Made by a program: the position numbers and the translations under genes
Notes under the pieces: model-generated
Database searches by the model: none
The model's input: only the letters and a program-made list of their open reading frames with translations
What the model was told of the DNA's origin: nothing
From: Hyphomicrobiales bacterium
GTDB taxonomy: Bacteria; Pseudomonadota; Alphaproteobacteria; Rhizobiales; Rhizobiaceae
DNA length: 64,000 nt
Assembly (NCBI GenBank): GCA_900467685.1
Contig: UBQX01000018.1
Span: 110,379 to 174,378, forward strand
Reading direction: 5' to 3'
Part shown: positions 37,164 through 46,275 of the stretch, piece by piece
How positions within the stretch are numbered: the first letter of the stretch is position 1
How the letters are laid out: each line of letters opens with the position of its first letter

Positions 37164-38268
37164 GCCTCGCCAGAACCAGCCGCGAAATGCCGTCCGCATC
37201 CTGTTCCTGCACAAGATTCTCACGGTGAATCAAGAGGTTCACATGGGCATGCGTTTCGGAGAAGGCAAAGCTCATCTGGTGCGGGTCAAGTTGACGGGGA
37301 AACAGGACCGGCACGAGATCGGCCACCGTCATCGCGCGCTCGCGCACGGCCGACAGGATCAGCTCGCAGCGTTCCTCGTGATGGGCCAGGATTTCCGCGA
37401 TGCGCGTATGGAGCCCGTAGAAGGGGAGTTCGTGACCGGGCAGCACATAGGTATCCTCGGGGAGGCTTGCGGCAATCGCCCGGAGGCTGCGGGTGTAAAG
37501 CCCGAGCGGATCGCCGTCCGGCTCGACGGCCCAGACGCTGACATTGGGTGTGATGCGGGCAAGAACCTGGTCGGCCGCAAGCAGCAGCTTCGCCGAGGCG
37601 TCGTAGAGCATGATCTGCTCCGGCGCATGGCCATCACCGGACAGGATATCGAAGACGCGCGCGCCGATCTTCAGCTTCTCGCCCGCGACCAGCCGGAAGA
37701 AGGTGAGCGGCAGCGGCGTGACCATGCGCAGGTAATAATTGCCCTGCGTGGAGACCATTTCAGCCGTCTGCTGGTCCATGCCATGCGCCCGGTAGAAGGC
37801 GCGGAAGGCATCCGCGCCCAGCGCGTTCGGACTCAGGGAAATGTTGTTACAGGCAAGAAAGCCGGTCTGGCTGGTCAGCAGCGGGATGTCGAATTGCGAA
37901 CAGAGCCAGCCGGCGAGGCCGATATGGTCCGGGTGGTGATGCGTCACGATCAGGCGGGTCAGGCGCTTGCCCTTGAGAGGACCGGCGAGCAGGGCCTGCC
38001 ATGCCTCCTTGGTGCGCTCATCGGCAATGCCGGTATCGACGGCGGCATAGCCGTCACCGTCCTCGATCAGGAAGATATTGACGTGATTGAGCCGGAAGGG
38101 CAGCGCAAGCCTTGCCCAGAGAATGCCCGGCGCGACTTCGATAATTTCGCCGGACGTGGGTGGGGTGTCGAGGGGAAAGGTGATGGGCCGGGCTGGCGTA
38201 GCTGCAAGTTCGGCTGATGCCGGGCGGGAGATGGACACGCGTGTTTCCTTCTTGTCTTTTACGCCCAC
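37159..38268 (-). CDS. MBL-fold metallo-hydrolase
   Basis: A 369-residue hydrolase with the zinc motif H110-x-H112-x-D114-H115 (THHHPDH), a later GDGHAPEQ histidine and a PGHELPF segment. The C-terminal winged-helix part (residues 280-350) fits the LACTB2/glyoxalase II-like group. No signal peptide. Substrate unknown. The start is uncertain: the first 10 residues are weakly supported, and a GTG at 38238 is possible. Its last codons form part of parS 2. Confidence 0.75.
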   Translation of the reverse strand: MGVKDKKETRVSISRPASAELAATPARPITFPLDTPPTSGEIIEVAPGILWARLALPFRLNHVNIFLIEDGDGYAAVDTGIADERTKEAWQALLAGPLKGKRLTRLIVTHHHPDHIGLAGWLCSQFDIPLLTSQTGFLACNNISLSPNALGADAFRAFYRAHGMDQQTAEMVSTQGNYYLRMVTPLPLTFFRLVAGEKLKIGARVFDILSGDGHAPEQIMLYDASAKLLLAADQVLARITPNVSVWAVEPDGDPLGLYTRSLRAIAASLPEDTYVLPGHELPFYGLHTRIAEILAHHEERCELILSAVRERAMTVADLVPVLFPRQLDPHQMSFAFSETHAHVNLLIHRENLVQEQDADGISRLVLARR

Positions 38269-38477
38269 AGTGCCGCGACGAAGCCGGTCATTGCAAGCCC
38301 TAAGCAGGACTTATCATCCTAAAGGCGACTTGCAGGGATCGCTCGGCTGTTTCTATAGTCGCGCCGCGGGAGGAGATGCGGCGGCGGAGGATTGCGCCCA
38401 TGCGCCCTCTTTCCGGCGGATTCATCGATTTGAATCAAAGAATTGAACGAGACTGGCAGGAGGAGGGGAAGACGCTG

Positions 38478-39506
38478 ATGGCCGATGTGAGCGCGAGATT
38501 GGAGGGCAGGGCGGGGATCATCACGCTGACACGCCCGCAGGCGCTGAATGCACTTTCCCACCCGATGAGTCTGGCCGTGGAGGCAGCACTTGATGCCTGG
38601 CGCGACAATGCGAACGTGGCGCTTGTCATCATGGAGGCCGAGGGTGAGAAGGCCTTTTGCGCCGGTGGTGATATCGCCAGCATCTACCATCAGGCCAAGG
38701 CCGGCGAGTTGCAGCCGGCGCGCGACTTCTGGCGCGAGGAATATCGCCTCAACGTCAAGATCGCCGAATACCCGAAACCCATCGTTTCCTTCATGCAGGG
38801 CTTCATCATGGGCGGCGGGGTTGGCCTCGGCTGCCATGGCCGCCACCGGATTGTCGGCGACACGTCGAAGGTCGCCATGCCCGAATGCGGCATCGGCCTC
38901 ATCCCGGATGTCGGCGGCTCGCTGATCCTGGCCAGAGCGCCGGGCCGGATCGGCGAATATGTCGGCCTGACGGGGGAGCGGCTGAATGCAGCCGACGCGA
39001 TCTTTGCCGGATTCGCCAACCTTTATGTGCCGGAGAGCGAATGGCCGGCCCTGAAGGCAGCGCTTGTCGAAACGGGCGATGCGGAGCTTGCTGAGAAGGC
39101 AGGTCGCGAGGCGCAGGGTGCCGCCTTGCCCGCCCTCATGCCGATGCTGGAGCGTGTGTTTTCAGCCGGGACCGTCAGCGGCATTCTCGAACGTCTGGAA
39201 GCGGAAGAAGGCGAAGCGGCCCAGAAGGCGCTCGCGGCCATCCGTCGTGGCTCACCCATTTCGCTTGCAGCCACGCTCGAGATCGTTCGGCGCGCGCGCA
39301 GCTTTTCCTCCGTCCGCGAAGCCGTGGCGCTCGAATATCGCTTCACATGGCGCTCGCACGAGCAGGGCGACTTCGTGGAGGGCATCCGCGCGCAACTGAT
39401 CGACAAGGACCGCACGCCGCACTGGAAGCATCCGGCGGCAGACGCGGCGCCGCCGGACTACATCGCCATGATGCTGGAAAGCCTCGGCGAAAACGAAATT
39501 CGATAA
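38478..39506 (+). CDS. 3-hydroxyisobutyryl-CoA hydrolase (enoyl-CoA hydratase family)
   Basis: A crotonase-fold protein of 342 residues. The longer length and KAFCAGGDIASIYHQ, the GGGVGLGCHGRHR oxyanion-hole region, and the PECGIGLIPDVGGSL motif indicate the HIBCH type rather than a plain enoyl-CoA hydratase. It would release 3-hydroxyisobutyrate in valine breakdown. ATG 38478 is chosen because AGGAGGAGGGG lies just before it. The next gene, 24 bases on, encodes the following enzyme in the pathway. Confidence 0.85.
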   Translation: MADVSARLEGRAGIITLTRPQALNALSHPMSLAVEAALDAWRDNANVALVIMEAEGEKAFCAGGDIASIYHQAKAGELQPARDFWREEYRLNVKIAEYPKPIVSFMQGFIMGGGVGLGCHGRHRIVGDTSKVAMPECGIGLIPDVGGSLILARAPGRIGEYVGLTGERLNAADAIFAGFANLYVPESEWPALKAALVETGDAELAEKAGREAQGAALPALMPMLERVFSAGTVSGILERLEAEEGEAAQKALAAIRRGSPISLAATLEIVRRARSFSSVREAVALEYRFTWRSHEQGDFVEGIRAQLIDKDRTPHWKHPAADAAPPDYIAMMLESLGENEIR

Positions 39507-39530
39507 CGGAATCAAACGGGAGGAAACATC

Positions 39531-40406
39531 ATGAAGATCGGCTTTATCGGGCTCGGCAATATGGGCGGGCCGATGGCGCATAACCTCGCCAAGGGCGGAC
39601 ATGAAGTCCTGGGCTTCGACCTTGCTGCGCCCATGCCCGAAGGCGTGACAAAGGCGGCAACCGCGGGAGACGCGGCGCGCGGGGCCGATGTGGTGATCAC
39701 CATGCTGCCTAACGGTGCGATCCTGCGCGCTGTCGCTGCCGAAATCATTCCCGTCATGACCAAGGGGTCGGTCTTTCTCGATTGCTCCACCGTCGACGTG
39801 GCCAGTGCCCGCGCCGTGGCAGCAGATGCGGAGACGGCGGGCCTGATGGCGATCGATGCGCCGGTTTCCGGCGGGATCACGGGAGCGGCCGCCGGAACGC
39901 TCACATTCATGGCGGGCGGACCGGACGAGGCCTTTGCCATCGTCAAGCCGCTTCTCGACATCATGGGCCAGAAGGCCGTCCATTGCGGCGCGGCGGGCGC
40001 GGGCCAGGCCGCCAAGATCTGCAACAACATGATCCTCGGCGCGACGATGGTCGCCACCTGCGAGGCCTTCGCGTTGGCCGACAAGCTCGGCCTCGACCGC
40101 GCCAAGATGTTCGACGTGGTGTCTACCTCCTCCGGCTATTCCTGGTCGATGAATGCCTATTGCCCCGCGCCCGGCGTTGGTCCGAAATCGCCGGCCGACA
40201 ACGGTTACAAGCCGGGCTTTGCGGCCGAACTCATGCTGAAGGATCTGCGGCTGTCGCAGGAAGCCGCCCGGAGCGTCGATGCCGATACGCCCATGGGCGC
40301 CTGCGCCACCGAACTCTATGCCGCTTTTGTCGAACAGGAAGACGGTCGGGGCCAGGATTTCTCGGCCATGCTTCCGCGCTTCGAAAAGCGGGGCAGGGGA
40401 GTTTGA
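39531..40406 (+). CDS. mmsB: 3-hydroxyisobutyrate dehydrogenase
   Basis: A 291-residue beta-hydroxyacid dehydrogenase that oxidises 3-hydroxyisobutyrate to methylmalonate semialdehyde. N-terminal GFIGLGNMGGPMA binds NAD+. DAPVSGG and the catalytic K162 (GAGQAAKICNN) are present. A GGGAGGAAAC ribosome site precedes ATG 39531. It forms an operon with the upstream HIBCH-type hydrolase for valine catabolism. Confidence 0.9.
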   Translation: MKIGFIGLGNMGGPMAHNLAKGGHEVLGFDLAAPMPEGVTKAATAGDAARGADVVITMLPNGAILRAVAAEIIPVMTKGSVFLDCSTVDVASARAVAADAETAGLMAIDAPVSGGITGAAAGTLTFMAGGPDEAFAIVKPLLDIMGQKAVHCGAAGAGQAAKICNNMILGATMVATCEAFALADKLGLDRAKMFDVVSTSSGYSWSMNAYCPAPGVGPKSPADNGYKPGFAAELMLKDLRLSQEAARSVDADTPMGACATELYAAFVEQEDGRGQDFSAMLPRFEKRGRGV

Positions 40407-40464
40407 TCATCAAGGTGCTCCGGCTCGGCCGGGCGTCCGGGTTTCCCCTTTGAAAACAGGGGGA

Positions 40465-42165
40465 TCAGCCGTGATCGGCGGCGTGCGCGCTCCTGTCGGA
40501 AACGCCGATAAGCTTGCTCATGCCGTCGATCTGGTCCGCCTGCTTGCGGAAATCGTCGAAGGAGGCGCCGGATAGCACGGTTCCGGCGGGCAGGGGATTG
40601 GCGGTCGGGTCCAGATAGCGATTATCCTTGCGCAGCTCGTAATAGAGATGCGGTCCGGTCGAGAGCCCGGTCGAGCCGACATAGGCGATGATCTGCCCCT
40701 GCGTCACCCGCTGGCCAACGCTCAGGCCTTTCGCGGCCTTGGCGATATGGGCGTAGGTGGTGAAATAGCCCTGGTCGTGACGCACGCGCACATAGCGGCC
40801 ATAGCCGGGCTGCCAGGAGATGAGTTCCACCGTGCCGTCGCCGGCGGCGAGAATGGGTGAGCCCATCGGACCGGCATAGTCGACACCATCGTGATGCTTG
40901 CGCACGTGCAGGATCGGGTGGATGCGCCAGGCAAATCCGTCGCCCAGCCGTCCCCCCGGCACCGGATTGGCCAGCAGCAGCTTCGACACCGAATGCCCCT
41001 GCGCATCGAAGAATTCCGCAGGCGCCGCCTTGTCGAACTTGTAGCGATAGAACTTGCGTTCGCCGTCCTTGAGATTGAACGCGACGGAGATCAGCTCGCG
41101 CTTGCCCCGCCCTTCGCGAAAGACCAGGTTGATCTTCTTCGCCATATCGCCGCGCGTGGGGCTGATGCCGTTCTTCTTGGCGAGATCGACGACCTCGCCG
41201 ATGATCTTGGCGGGCACATGCGCCTCCAGCATCTTCTTCACGAGAAGCGGGGCGAAGGCCTTTTCCGCCGCCAGGTCCGGAGCCGTATCGGCCTCCACCG
41301 TGACCGCGTTCTCCTGTTCGCTGGCGATCGCCTCCCGCTTCAGGCGCTCGTAAAGCGCCGGCTTCGTGATGCGCTGAAAGCTCTGGTCCTCGACGCGGGC
41401 GAGGATCTTGTCTTCGCCGGAAGACGTCTGCAGGCGGGCCATGACGATATGCTTCCCGTCGCTCTGGTCGGCCAGAATGACCTCGAATGCGTCGCCGAAA
41501 TGCAAAGTGGAGGTCGCAAGCGCTTCCGTGAGGCGCTTGCATTCGGGGGAGGGGACCTGCAGCCCGCCGAGCGCATCCTCCAGCACCTCGTCCCGCTTCG
41601 GCATCAGCGCCACGCGTGAGACCGGCTCGGGCTGCTGCTTGACCGAGAGGCTGACATTGACCGGCCTGCCGGCATGCGCATTCGGGGCGAAATCGGCATA
41701 GGCAAGTGGCACGCCCTCGATGCGGCGGGACCGCACCGGCTTCACGTCCTTGAGAACCGCTGCAAAGACGTCCTCGGGACCGCTGCGAGCCGAGGACGCG
41801 GCAAAGGCCTGCTCGGGCTGGCGCGCAGGCTTTTGCACCTCGGCGGGCGGGGCCGCCAGATCGATATCCGTGCGAAAATAGGTATATTCGGCAAATGTCC
41901 CGTCCATGCGGGCTTCCAGCATGTCGATGCGGGCCAGTTCGGACCCCGACGCCTGCGGAAGCGGCAGGCGCGCCTGTTTGGGGCTTGCTGAAGGAACGGT
42001 AGCTGGCGCGGGGCCAGCGCTGGCGGCCACAGGGGAAACAGCGATGGCGGGTGCCTGCTGAACCGTTGCCTGCAGAGCTTTCCAGCCGCAGAAAGCGCCC
42101 GCTGCTCCCAGCAGGAATAGGGCTCCGAACAGTCGGCCATGCGTTTGCGCGCGGAAGGGGATCAT
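40465..42165 (-). CDS. M23-family (LytM-domain) peptidase-like protein with an altered zinc site
   Basis: A protein of 566 residues with an N-terminal membrane anchor (LFGALFLLGAAGAFCGW), a long linker, LysM-like/OapA-type middle regions and a C-terminal M23 domain (residues 410-540). The HxxxD motif (HDGVD) and YAH are intact. The usual HxH motif reads GPHLYYE (His-Leu-Tyr), so the second His, a zinc ligand in LytM, is missing. It may be a non-catalytic amidase activator or a weakened endopeptidase. A TTG start at 42192 after GAGG is an alternative. Confidence 0.82.
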   Translation of the reverse strand: MIPFRAQTHGRLFGALFLLGAAGAFCGWKALQATVQQAPAIAVSPVAASAGPAPATVPSASPKQARLPLPQASGSELARIDMLEARMDGTFAEYTYFRTDIDLAAPPAEVQKPARQPEQAFAASSARSGPEDVFAAVLKDVKPVRSRRIEGVPLAYADFAPNAHAGRPVNVSLSVKQQPEPVSRVALMPKRDEVLEDALGGLQVPSPECKRLTEALATSTLHFGDAFEVILADQSDGKHIVMARLQTSSGEDKILARVEDQSFQRITKPALYERLKREAIASEQENAVTVEADTAPDLAAEKAFAPLLVKKMLEAHVPAKIIGEVVDLAKKNGISPTRGDMAKKINLVFREGRGKRELISVAFNLKDGERKFYRYKFDKAAPAEFFDAQGHSVSKLLLANPVPGGRLGDGFAWRIHPILHVRKHHDGVDYAGPMGSPILAAGDGTVELISWQPGYGRYVRVRHDQGYFTTYAHIAKAAKGLSVGQRVTQGQIIAYVGSTGLSTGPHLYYELRKDNRYLDPTANPLPAGTVLSGASFDDFRKQADQIDGMSKLIGVSDRSAHAADHG

Positions 42166-42451
42166 GCCAGCGCTGAAATAACGTCTGCCCAAAACTCTGT
42201 CGTCCTCGGTTGAAAATCGTCTCTTTTCAGAGAGTTAGACGAATTTGAGGGCAGTCGTGCAAAATCCGGCCTGCCAGCGGCGGTGATAAGCAGGCCCGCC
42301 CGGAGCGACAAGTTAAAATTCTGTTAGGTTATGGCGAGGTTACGGACGGCGCGCACGGCCTGTGAATAAGGAGGAGAAATCCCTCCACGCGCATCGACCG
42401 CCATGGATTTGCCGCATCGCCGTTGTGAGGGCCTGCAGCGTGGCTGCGTCC

Positions 42452-43609
42452 TCAGGTCACCACCCTTGCGGCCCTGCCGTTTCGCCGGTCCTCGTCGTTA
42501 TAATAGCTTGCGGCCTGCGCCAGTGAGCGATGTTGAGACTGTTGCATGGCCTGTTGCAGGGGAACGCCGAGATTGGCCGCTTCCGTCAGATATCCGGCGC
42601 GCAGGCCGTGGGCAGAGAATTTAGCCGGATCAAGACCCGCCTTTTCGCAACGCGATTTGAGGATGAGGTTGACCGCCTGCGGCGTGAGGGCATGCCGATC
42701 GATGTTGCCCCACTGGTCGATGCGCCGGAATACGGGGCCGGTCTCAATCCGCGCCGCAGCGAGCCATGCCTTCAGGGCCGCGACAGGCCGGCCGACCATG
42801 ACGGCGCGCGCGTCCTCTTCCGCCGCCGTCGTCTTGGTGCGGCCAAGGCGCAGGATGAGGCAGGGCATTTGCCGCGAGTTCGGGTCGGCGGGATTTTCGC
42901 GCACGGGCTCGTCATCCACCAGATCCTCGACGCGGAGGCCGGCAAGTTCCGAACGCCGCCGACCGCCAGAGGCGAAGGCGGTGAGCAGAAGCGCGCGGTC
43001 GCGAATGTCGGCAAGTCGTTCCGTCGCGCAGGTGGCAAGCAGTTTGGACAGCACGTCGCCGGTCACGGCCGACTGGCTCTTGCGCGCCCGCGGGCGGGCG
43101 TTGGCGCGCACCGCAAGCCTGAGGGCGGACCGGACGGACGTTGCCGCGAAATCGCCTTCCAGCCCGCGCCACTTCGTCAGCACCGACCACGAGGTCAGCC
43201 GCCGCTTGACGGTGGAGGGCGCATGCGGGCCCGTCGCGCGCAGCAGGCCTTGTTCGCGCAGGGACGCCTCTACATCGGCGGGCATCCCATGGGCCGGATC
43301 GATCTCGCGACGTGCGGGGTCCCAGAGATGGTGGGCGATGAATTTCAGGATCAGGCTCTGTGGCGCCGGCCAGGGCAGGGGGCCTTCGGTCGCCGCCGTG
43401 CACCAGGCCTCCAGATAGCCAAGATCGGAGGCAAAGGCACGCAGCGTGTTTTCGCCCATGCCTTCATGGGCGAGATGCTTGAGCGTGGCGACATCTTCGT
43501 CCGTCAGCAGCGCCGCGAGCTGGTCTCGCCGGTCGAAGGGAAGAATCGCATCCAGAGCATCAAGCTGCTCTGCACGTGCCAGAACCGGACCTGAAAGGGA
43601 ATTGCTCAT
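42452..43609 (-). CDS. Tyrosine recombinase/integrase
   Basis: A 385-residue site-specific recombinase. All core residues are visible: Arg I (GGRRRSEL, about R218), H334-x-x-R337 (SAHGLRAGY), H360 (QSQHRS) and the nucleophile Y369 or Y370 (ASYYND). The N-terminal SAM-like domain spans residues 35-160. No phage genes, tRNA or attachment repeats are nearby, so a role in resolving replicon dimers is more likely than prophage integration. Confidence 0.85.
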   Translation of the reverse strand: MSNSLSGPVLARAEQLDALDAILPFDRRDQLAALLTDEDVATLKHLAHEGMGENTLRAFASDLGYLEAWCTAATEGPLPWPAPQSLILKFIAHHLWDPARREIDPAHGMPADVEASLREQGLLRATGPHAPSTVKRRLTSWSVLTKWRGLEGDFAATSVRSALRLAVRANARPRARKSQSAVTGDVLSKLLATCATERLADIRDRALLLTAFASGGRRRSELAGLRVEDLVDDEPVRENPADPNSRQMPCLILRLGRTKTTAAEEDARAVMVGRPVAALKAWLAAARIETGPVFRRIDQWGNIDRHALTPQAVNLILKSRCEKAGLDPAKFSAHGLRAGYLTEAANLGVPLQQAMQQSQHRSLAQAASYYNDEDRRNGRAARVVT

Positions 43610-44100
43610 GGGACGTCGCTCCGGGGTCGTTCAACTCTCGCCGCGCACCCGCGAATCAATCGCAGCCGCGCCACCCAATCGGTCTATCGGCCGGGGCAGA
43701 CGCTTGCAACAATCACCATCGATATCAAGAGTTTATCACTATCGAGTGGACCGACGCGAGCTGGCAGGCAGGATGAATCGTTCGCCGTCTTTGGCTTTCG
43801 TTAAGCTTTCATTTACCATGTTTTCAAGGGCTTGGGGCTTCGCCTTGCGCGCTGCCCCGGGTTCGTGATCTGCCAAGGCCACAGGTGGCACGTCGGACGG
43901 CAGCCGCTTCTCTCCCCGGAAGAACAGAACGCCTGCGCGAGGTGTCCCGGCGGCGGCGGCGATCAGGGCTGCCGCTTCCGTGGGCAGTTTTTGTGCCTTT
44001 TCCGACTTGTGGTGATTCTTTGTGCAGGTGAGTAGCCGGTCGCGATGGCTGTGAAGGCGGAAACGTCGCGCAAACCGCAGGTTTCGCGGGGTATGCGGGT
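43610..44100. other. Intergenic region without a recognisable gene
   Basis: About 490 bases between the recombinase and the guanidine operon promoter. No frame has family similarity or a good ribosome site. One imperfect inverted repeat, CGCG(c)AAACC-GCA-GGTTTCGCG (44067-44088), lies 12 bases before the sigma-54 promoter and could bind an activator. No clear NtrC site is visible. Confidence 0.5.
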
Positions 44101-44115
44101 TGGCACAGTGTTTGC
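44101..44115 (+). promoter_or_regulatory. Sigma-54 (RpoN) promoter of the guanidine operon
   Basis: TGGCAC-AGTGT-TTGC matches the -24/-12 consensus TGGCAC-N5-TTGC exactly. Transcription would start near 44126, about a dozen bases before the riboswitch aptamer. Sigma-54 promoters commonly drive nitrogen-scavenging genes with NtrC. Confidence 0.8.
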
Positions 44116-44137
44116 CTTTCTAAGATCAGAGTTTGGA

Positions 44138-44241
44138 CGCTAGGGTTCCGGCACCTTGTTGGGTGCGTCAGGTCCGAGAGCATCCACCGGTGTGGGGAGA
44201 CATCCCGCCGGGTGCACGGCGGGACAAAAGCCCGGGAGACC
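44138..44241 (+). ncRNA. Guanidine-I riboswitch (ykkC class 1)
   Basis: The conserved pieces of the guanidine-I aptamer occur in order: CTAGGGTTCCG (44140-44150), GGTCCGAGAG (44171-44180) and ACGGCGGGACAAAAGCCCGG ending GAGA (44216-44239). The element lies 72 bases before the first gene of an operon that fits guanidine degradation. Binding of guanidinium by this class turns on expression, usually by preventing a terminator. Confidence 0.93.
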
Positions 44242-44250
44242 TCGTTAGCC

Positions 44251-44286
44251 AAGGGATTGGCGGCGCTGGTCATTGCCGATCCCTTT
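44251..44286 (+). terminator. Riboswitch-controlled intrinsic terminator
   Basis: AAGGGATTGGC (44251-44261) pairs with GCCGATCCCTT (44275-44285, one T-G wobble), followed by TTTT. It lies between the aptamer and the first gene, the position of an expression platform. Guanidine binding would favour readthrough. Confidence 0.75.
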
Positions 44287-44312
44287 TTGGAAGCAACAAA
44301 AGGGGAATGCCA

Positions 44313-45386
44313 ATGCAGACTTTCAAGAAAATCCTCTCCATCACGGCCCTGTCCGCCTCGCTCGTCCTTGCTGCCATCGGCGGCGCAGACGCAGCGCCGA
44401 AGAAGGAGTTCAAGGTTGCCTGGTCGATCTATGTCGGCTGGATGCCCTGGGGCTATGCGGCCGACAATGGCATCGTGAAGAAGTGGGCCGACAAATACGG
44501 CATCAAGATCGATGTCACGCAGTTCAACGACTATGTCGAGTCCATGAACCAGTATACGGCCGGCGCATTCGATGCGGTGACGCTCACCAACATGGACGGC
44601 CTTTCCATCCCCGCAGCGGGCGGCGTCGACACGACGGCCGTCATCGTCGGCGACTTTTCGAACGGCAATGACGCGATCATCCTGAAGGACAAGAAGGCGC
44701 TTGCCGACATCAAGGGCCAGAATGTCAACCTCGTCGAATTTTCGGTTTCCGAATATCTGCTGGTGCGCGCGCTGGAAAGCGCCGGCATGACGGAAAAGGA
44801 CGTCAAGGTCGTCAACACATCCGACGCCGACATGGTCGCTGCCTACAAGACCAAGGACGTGAGCGCCGTCGTCACCTGGAACCCGCTCGTCTCCACGATC
44901 CTGCAGGAGCCGGACGCCAAGAAGGTCTTCGACAGTTCCAAGATCCCCGGCGAAATCATCGACCTGATGGTCGCCAACTCGGCCGTGCTGAAGGACAATC
45001 CGGATTTCGGCAAGGCGCTCGCCGGTATCTGGTATGACACGATGAAGCTGATGACAGCCGACAGCGATGAGGGCAAGGCCGCGCGTACGGCGATGGGCCA
45101 GGCATCGGGCACAGACCTGAAGGGCTTCGAGGCCCAGATGGCTGCGACCAAGCTTTTCGACAAGCCCGCCGATGCGCTGGCCTTCACCGCCTCGCCCGAC
45201 CTGCCGAAGACGATGGACCATGTTCGCACCTTCCTGTTCTCCAAGGGCCTTCTGGGCAATGGCGCACCTTCGGCCGATGTCATCGGCATTGAAATGCCTG
45301 ACGGCTCGGTGCTTGGCGACAAGGGCAATGTGAAGCTGCGCTTCTCCACGACCTACATGGACGCTGCCGCCAAGGGCGCGCTCTGA
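44313..45386 (+). CDS. ABC transporter substrate-binding protein of the guanidine operon
   Basis: A 357-residue NMT1/SsuA-like periplasmic binding protein with a signal peptide (residues 1-24, ending GADAA). It belongs to the group long annotated as urea-carboxylase-associated ABC transporter. ATG 44313 follows AGGGGAA by 6 bases; an in-frame ATG two codons earlier is too close to it. The riboswitch and the downstream enzymes indicate guanidine or a guanidine-containing compound as ligand. Confidence 0.85.
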   Translation: MQTFKKILSITALSASLVLAAIGGADAAPKKEFKVAWSIYVGWMPWGYAADNGIVKKWADKYGIKIDVTQFNDYVESMNQYTAGAFDAVTLTNMDGLSIPAAGGVDTTAVIVGDFSNGNDAIILKDKKALADIKGQNVNLVEFSVSEYLLVRALESAGMTEKDVKVVNTSDADMVAAYKTKDVSAVVTWNPLVSTILQEPDAKKVFDSSKIPGEIIDLMVANSAVLKDNPDFGKALAGIWYDTMKLMTADSDEGKAARTAMGQASGTDLKGFEAQMAATKLFDKPADALAFTASPDLPKTMDHVRTFLFSKGLLGNGAPSADVIGIEMPDGSVLGDKGNVKLRFSTTYMDAAAKGAL

Positions 45387-45456
45387 TCAACGGTCCGGCC
45401 GACGCCGGGCGTTGCAGCCCGGCGGGCCTTCCCACCTTTTGCGAACGGAGACAGCC

Positions 45457-46275
45457 ATGCGCTGGATCAATGTGAGACCGTCGAGCGGAATGCGGCTGAC
45501 GCTGGCCGTCGCGCCGTTCCTGATCGTGCTGGGGGCCTATGTGGCAGGGTCGGCAGCGCGGCTGGCCGACAACGCCAATGACAAGCTGCTGCCGGGCCTT
45601 TCGTCCTTCGTCGATGCGATCAACCGCATGGCCGTCGTGCCCGATGGCCGGACGGGACAGATCCTGCTCTGGGCCGATACGGCCGCGAGCCTGACGCGCC
45701 TCTTTTCCGGCATCGGCATCGCCGTCGCCATCGCGCTCGTCGTGGGTATGCTGATCGGCATGTTGCCGACGATGCGGGCGCTGCTCGCGCCTTTCGTTGC
45801 CGCCATCTCCATGGTGCCGCCTCTGGCGCTGCTGCCGATCCTCTTCATTGTGATGGGGCTTGGCGAAGGCTCCAAAATCGCGCTCATTGCCATTGGCGTG
45901 ACCCCGATCATGATCCGAGACCTCGCATTGACGGCGACCACGCTGCCGCGCGAACAGATCATCAAGGCCGAGACGCTCGGTGGCTCGTCCTGGCAGATTG
46001 CGCTGCGCGTCGTGCTGCCGCAGATCCTGCCGCGGATGATCGATACGCTGCGCCTGCAGATCGGCCCGGCCTGGCTCTTTCTGATTGCGGCAGAAGCCAT
46101 CTCCTCGGAAGCCGGTCTCGGCTACCGCATTTTCCTTGTCCGCCGCTATCTCGCGATGGATGTCATCTTCCCCTACGTGCTGTGGATCACGCTTCTCGCC
46201 GTCGCCACGGATTACATTCTCAATCGCCTGCGCATCGCCATCTTCCCCTGGTCCGAACTGGAGAAGAACACATGA
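45457..46275 (+). CDS. ABC transporter permease of the guanidine operon
   Basis: A SsuC/TauC-type permease of 272 residues with six hydrophobic segments and a conserved loop (IIKAETLGGSSWQIALRVVLPQ). ATG 45457 follows CGGAG. Its stop overlaps the start of the ATPase gene (ATGA at 46272). Confidence 0.86.
   Translation: MRWINVRPSSGMRLTLAVAPFLIVLGAYVAGSAARLADNANDKLLPGLSSFVDAINRMAVVPDGRTGQILLWADTAASLTRLFSGIGIAVAIALVVGMLIGMLPTMRALLAPFVAAISMVPPLALLPILFIVMGLGEGSKIALIAIGVTPIMIRDLALTATTLPREQIIKAETLGGSSWQIALRVVLPQILPRMIDTLRLQIGPAWLFLIAAEAISSEAGLGYRIFLVRRYLAMDVIFPYVLWITLLAVATDYILNRLRIAIFPWSELEKNT

Noticed and set aside
42452..43609. Recombinase as a prophage or integrative-element integrase
   Set aside because: There are no phage or conjugation genes, no tRNA gene and no flanking direct repeats in the window.
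44000..44100. NtrC-type enhancer sites before the sigma-54 promoter
   Set aside because: Several GTGC/GGTG words occur (TTTGTGC, GTGGTGA, GTGCAGG), but none forms a convincing palindrome of the NtrC type.
43824..45221. A 465-codon minus-strand frame across the riboswitch and first guanidine gene
   Set aside because: It is antisense to the riboswitch and the binding-protein gene and has no recognisable domain.
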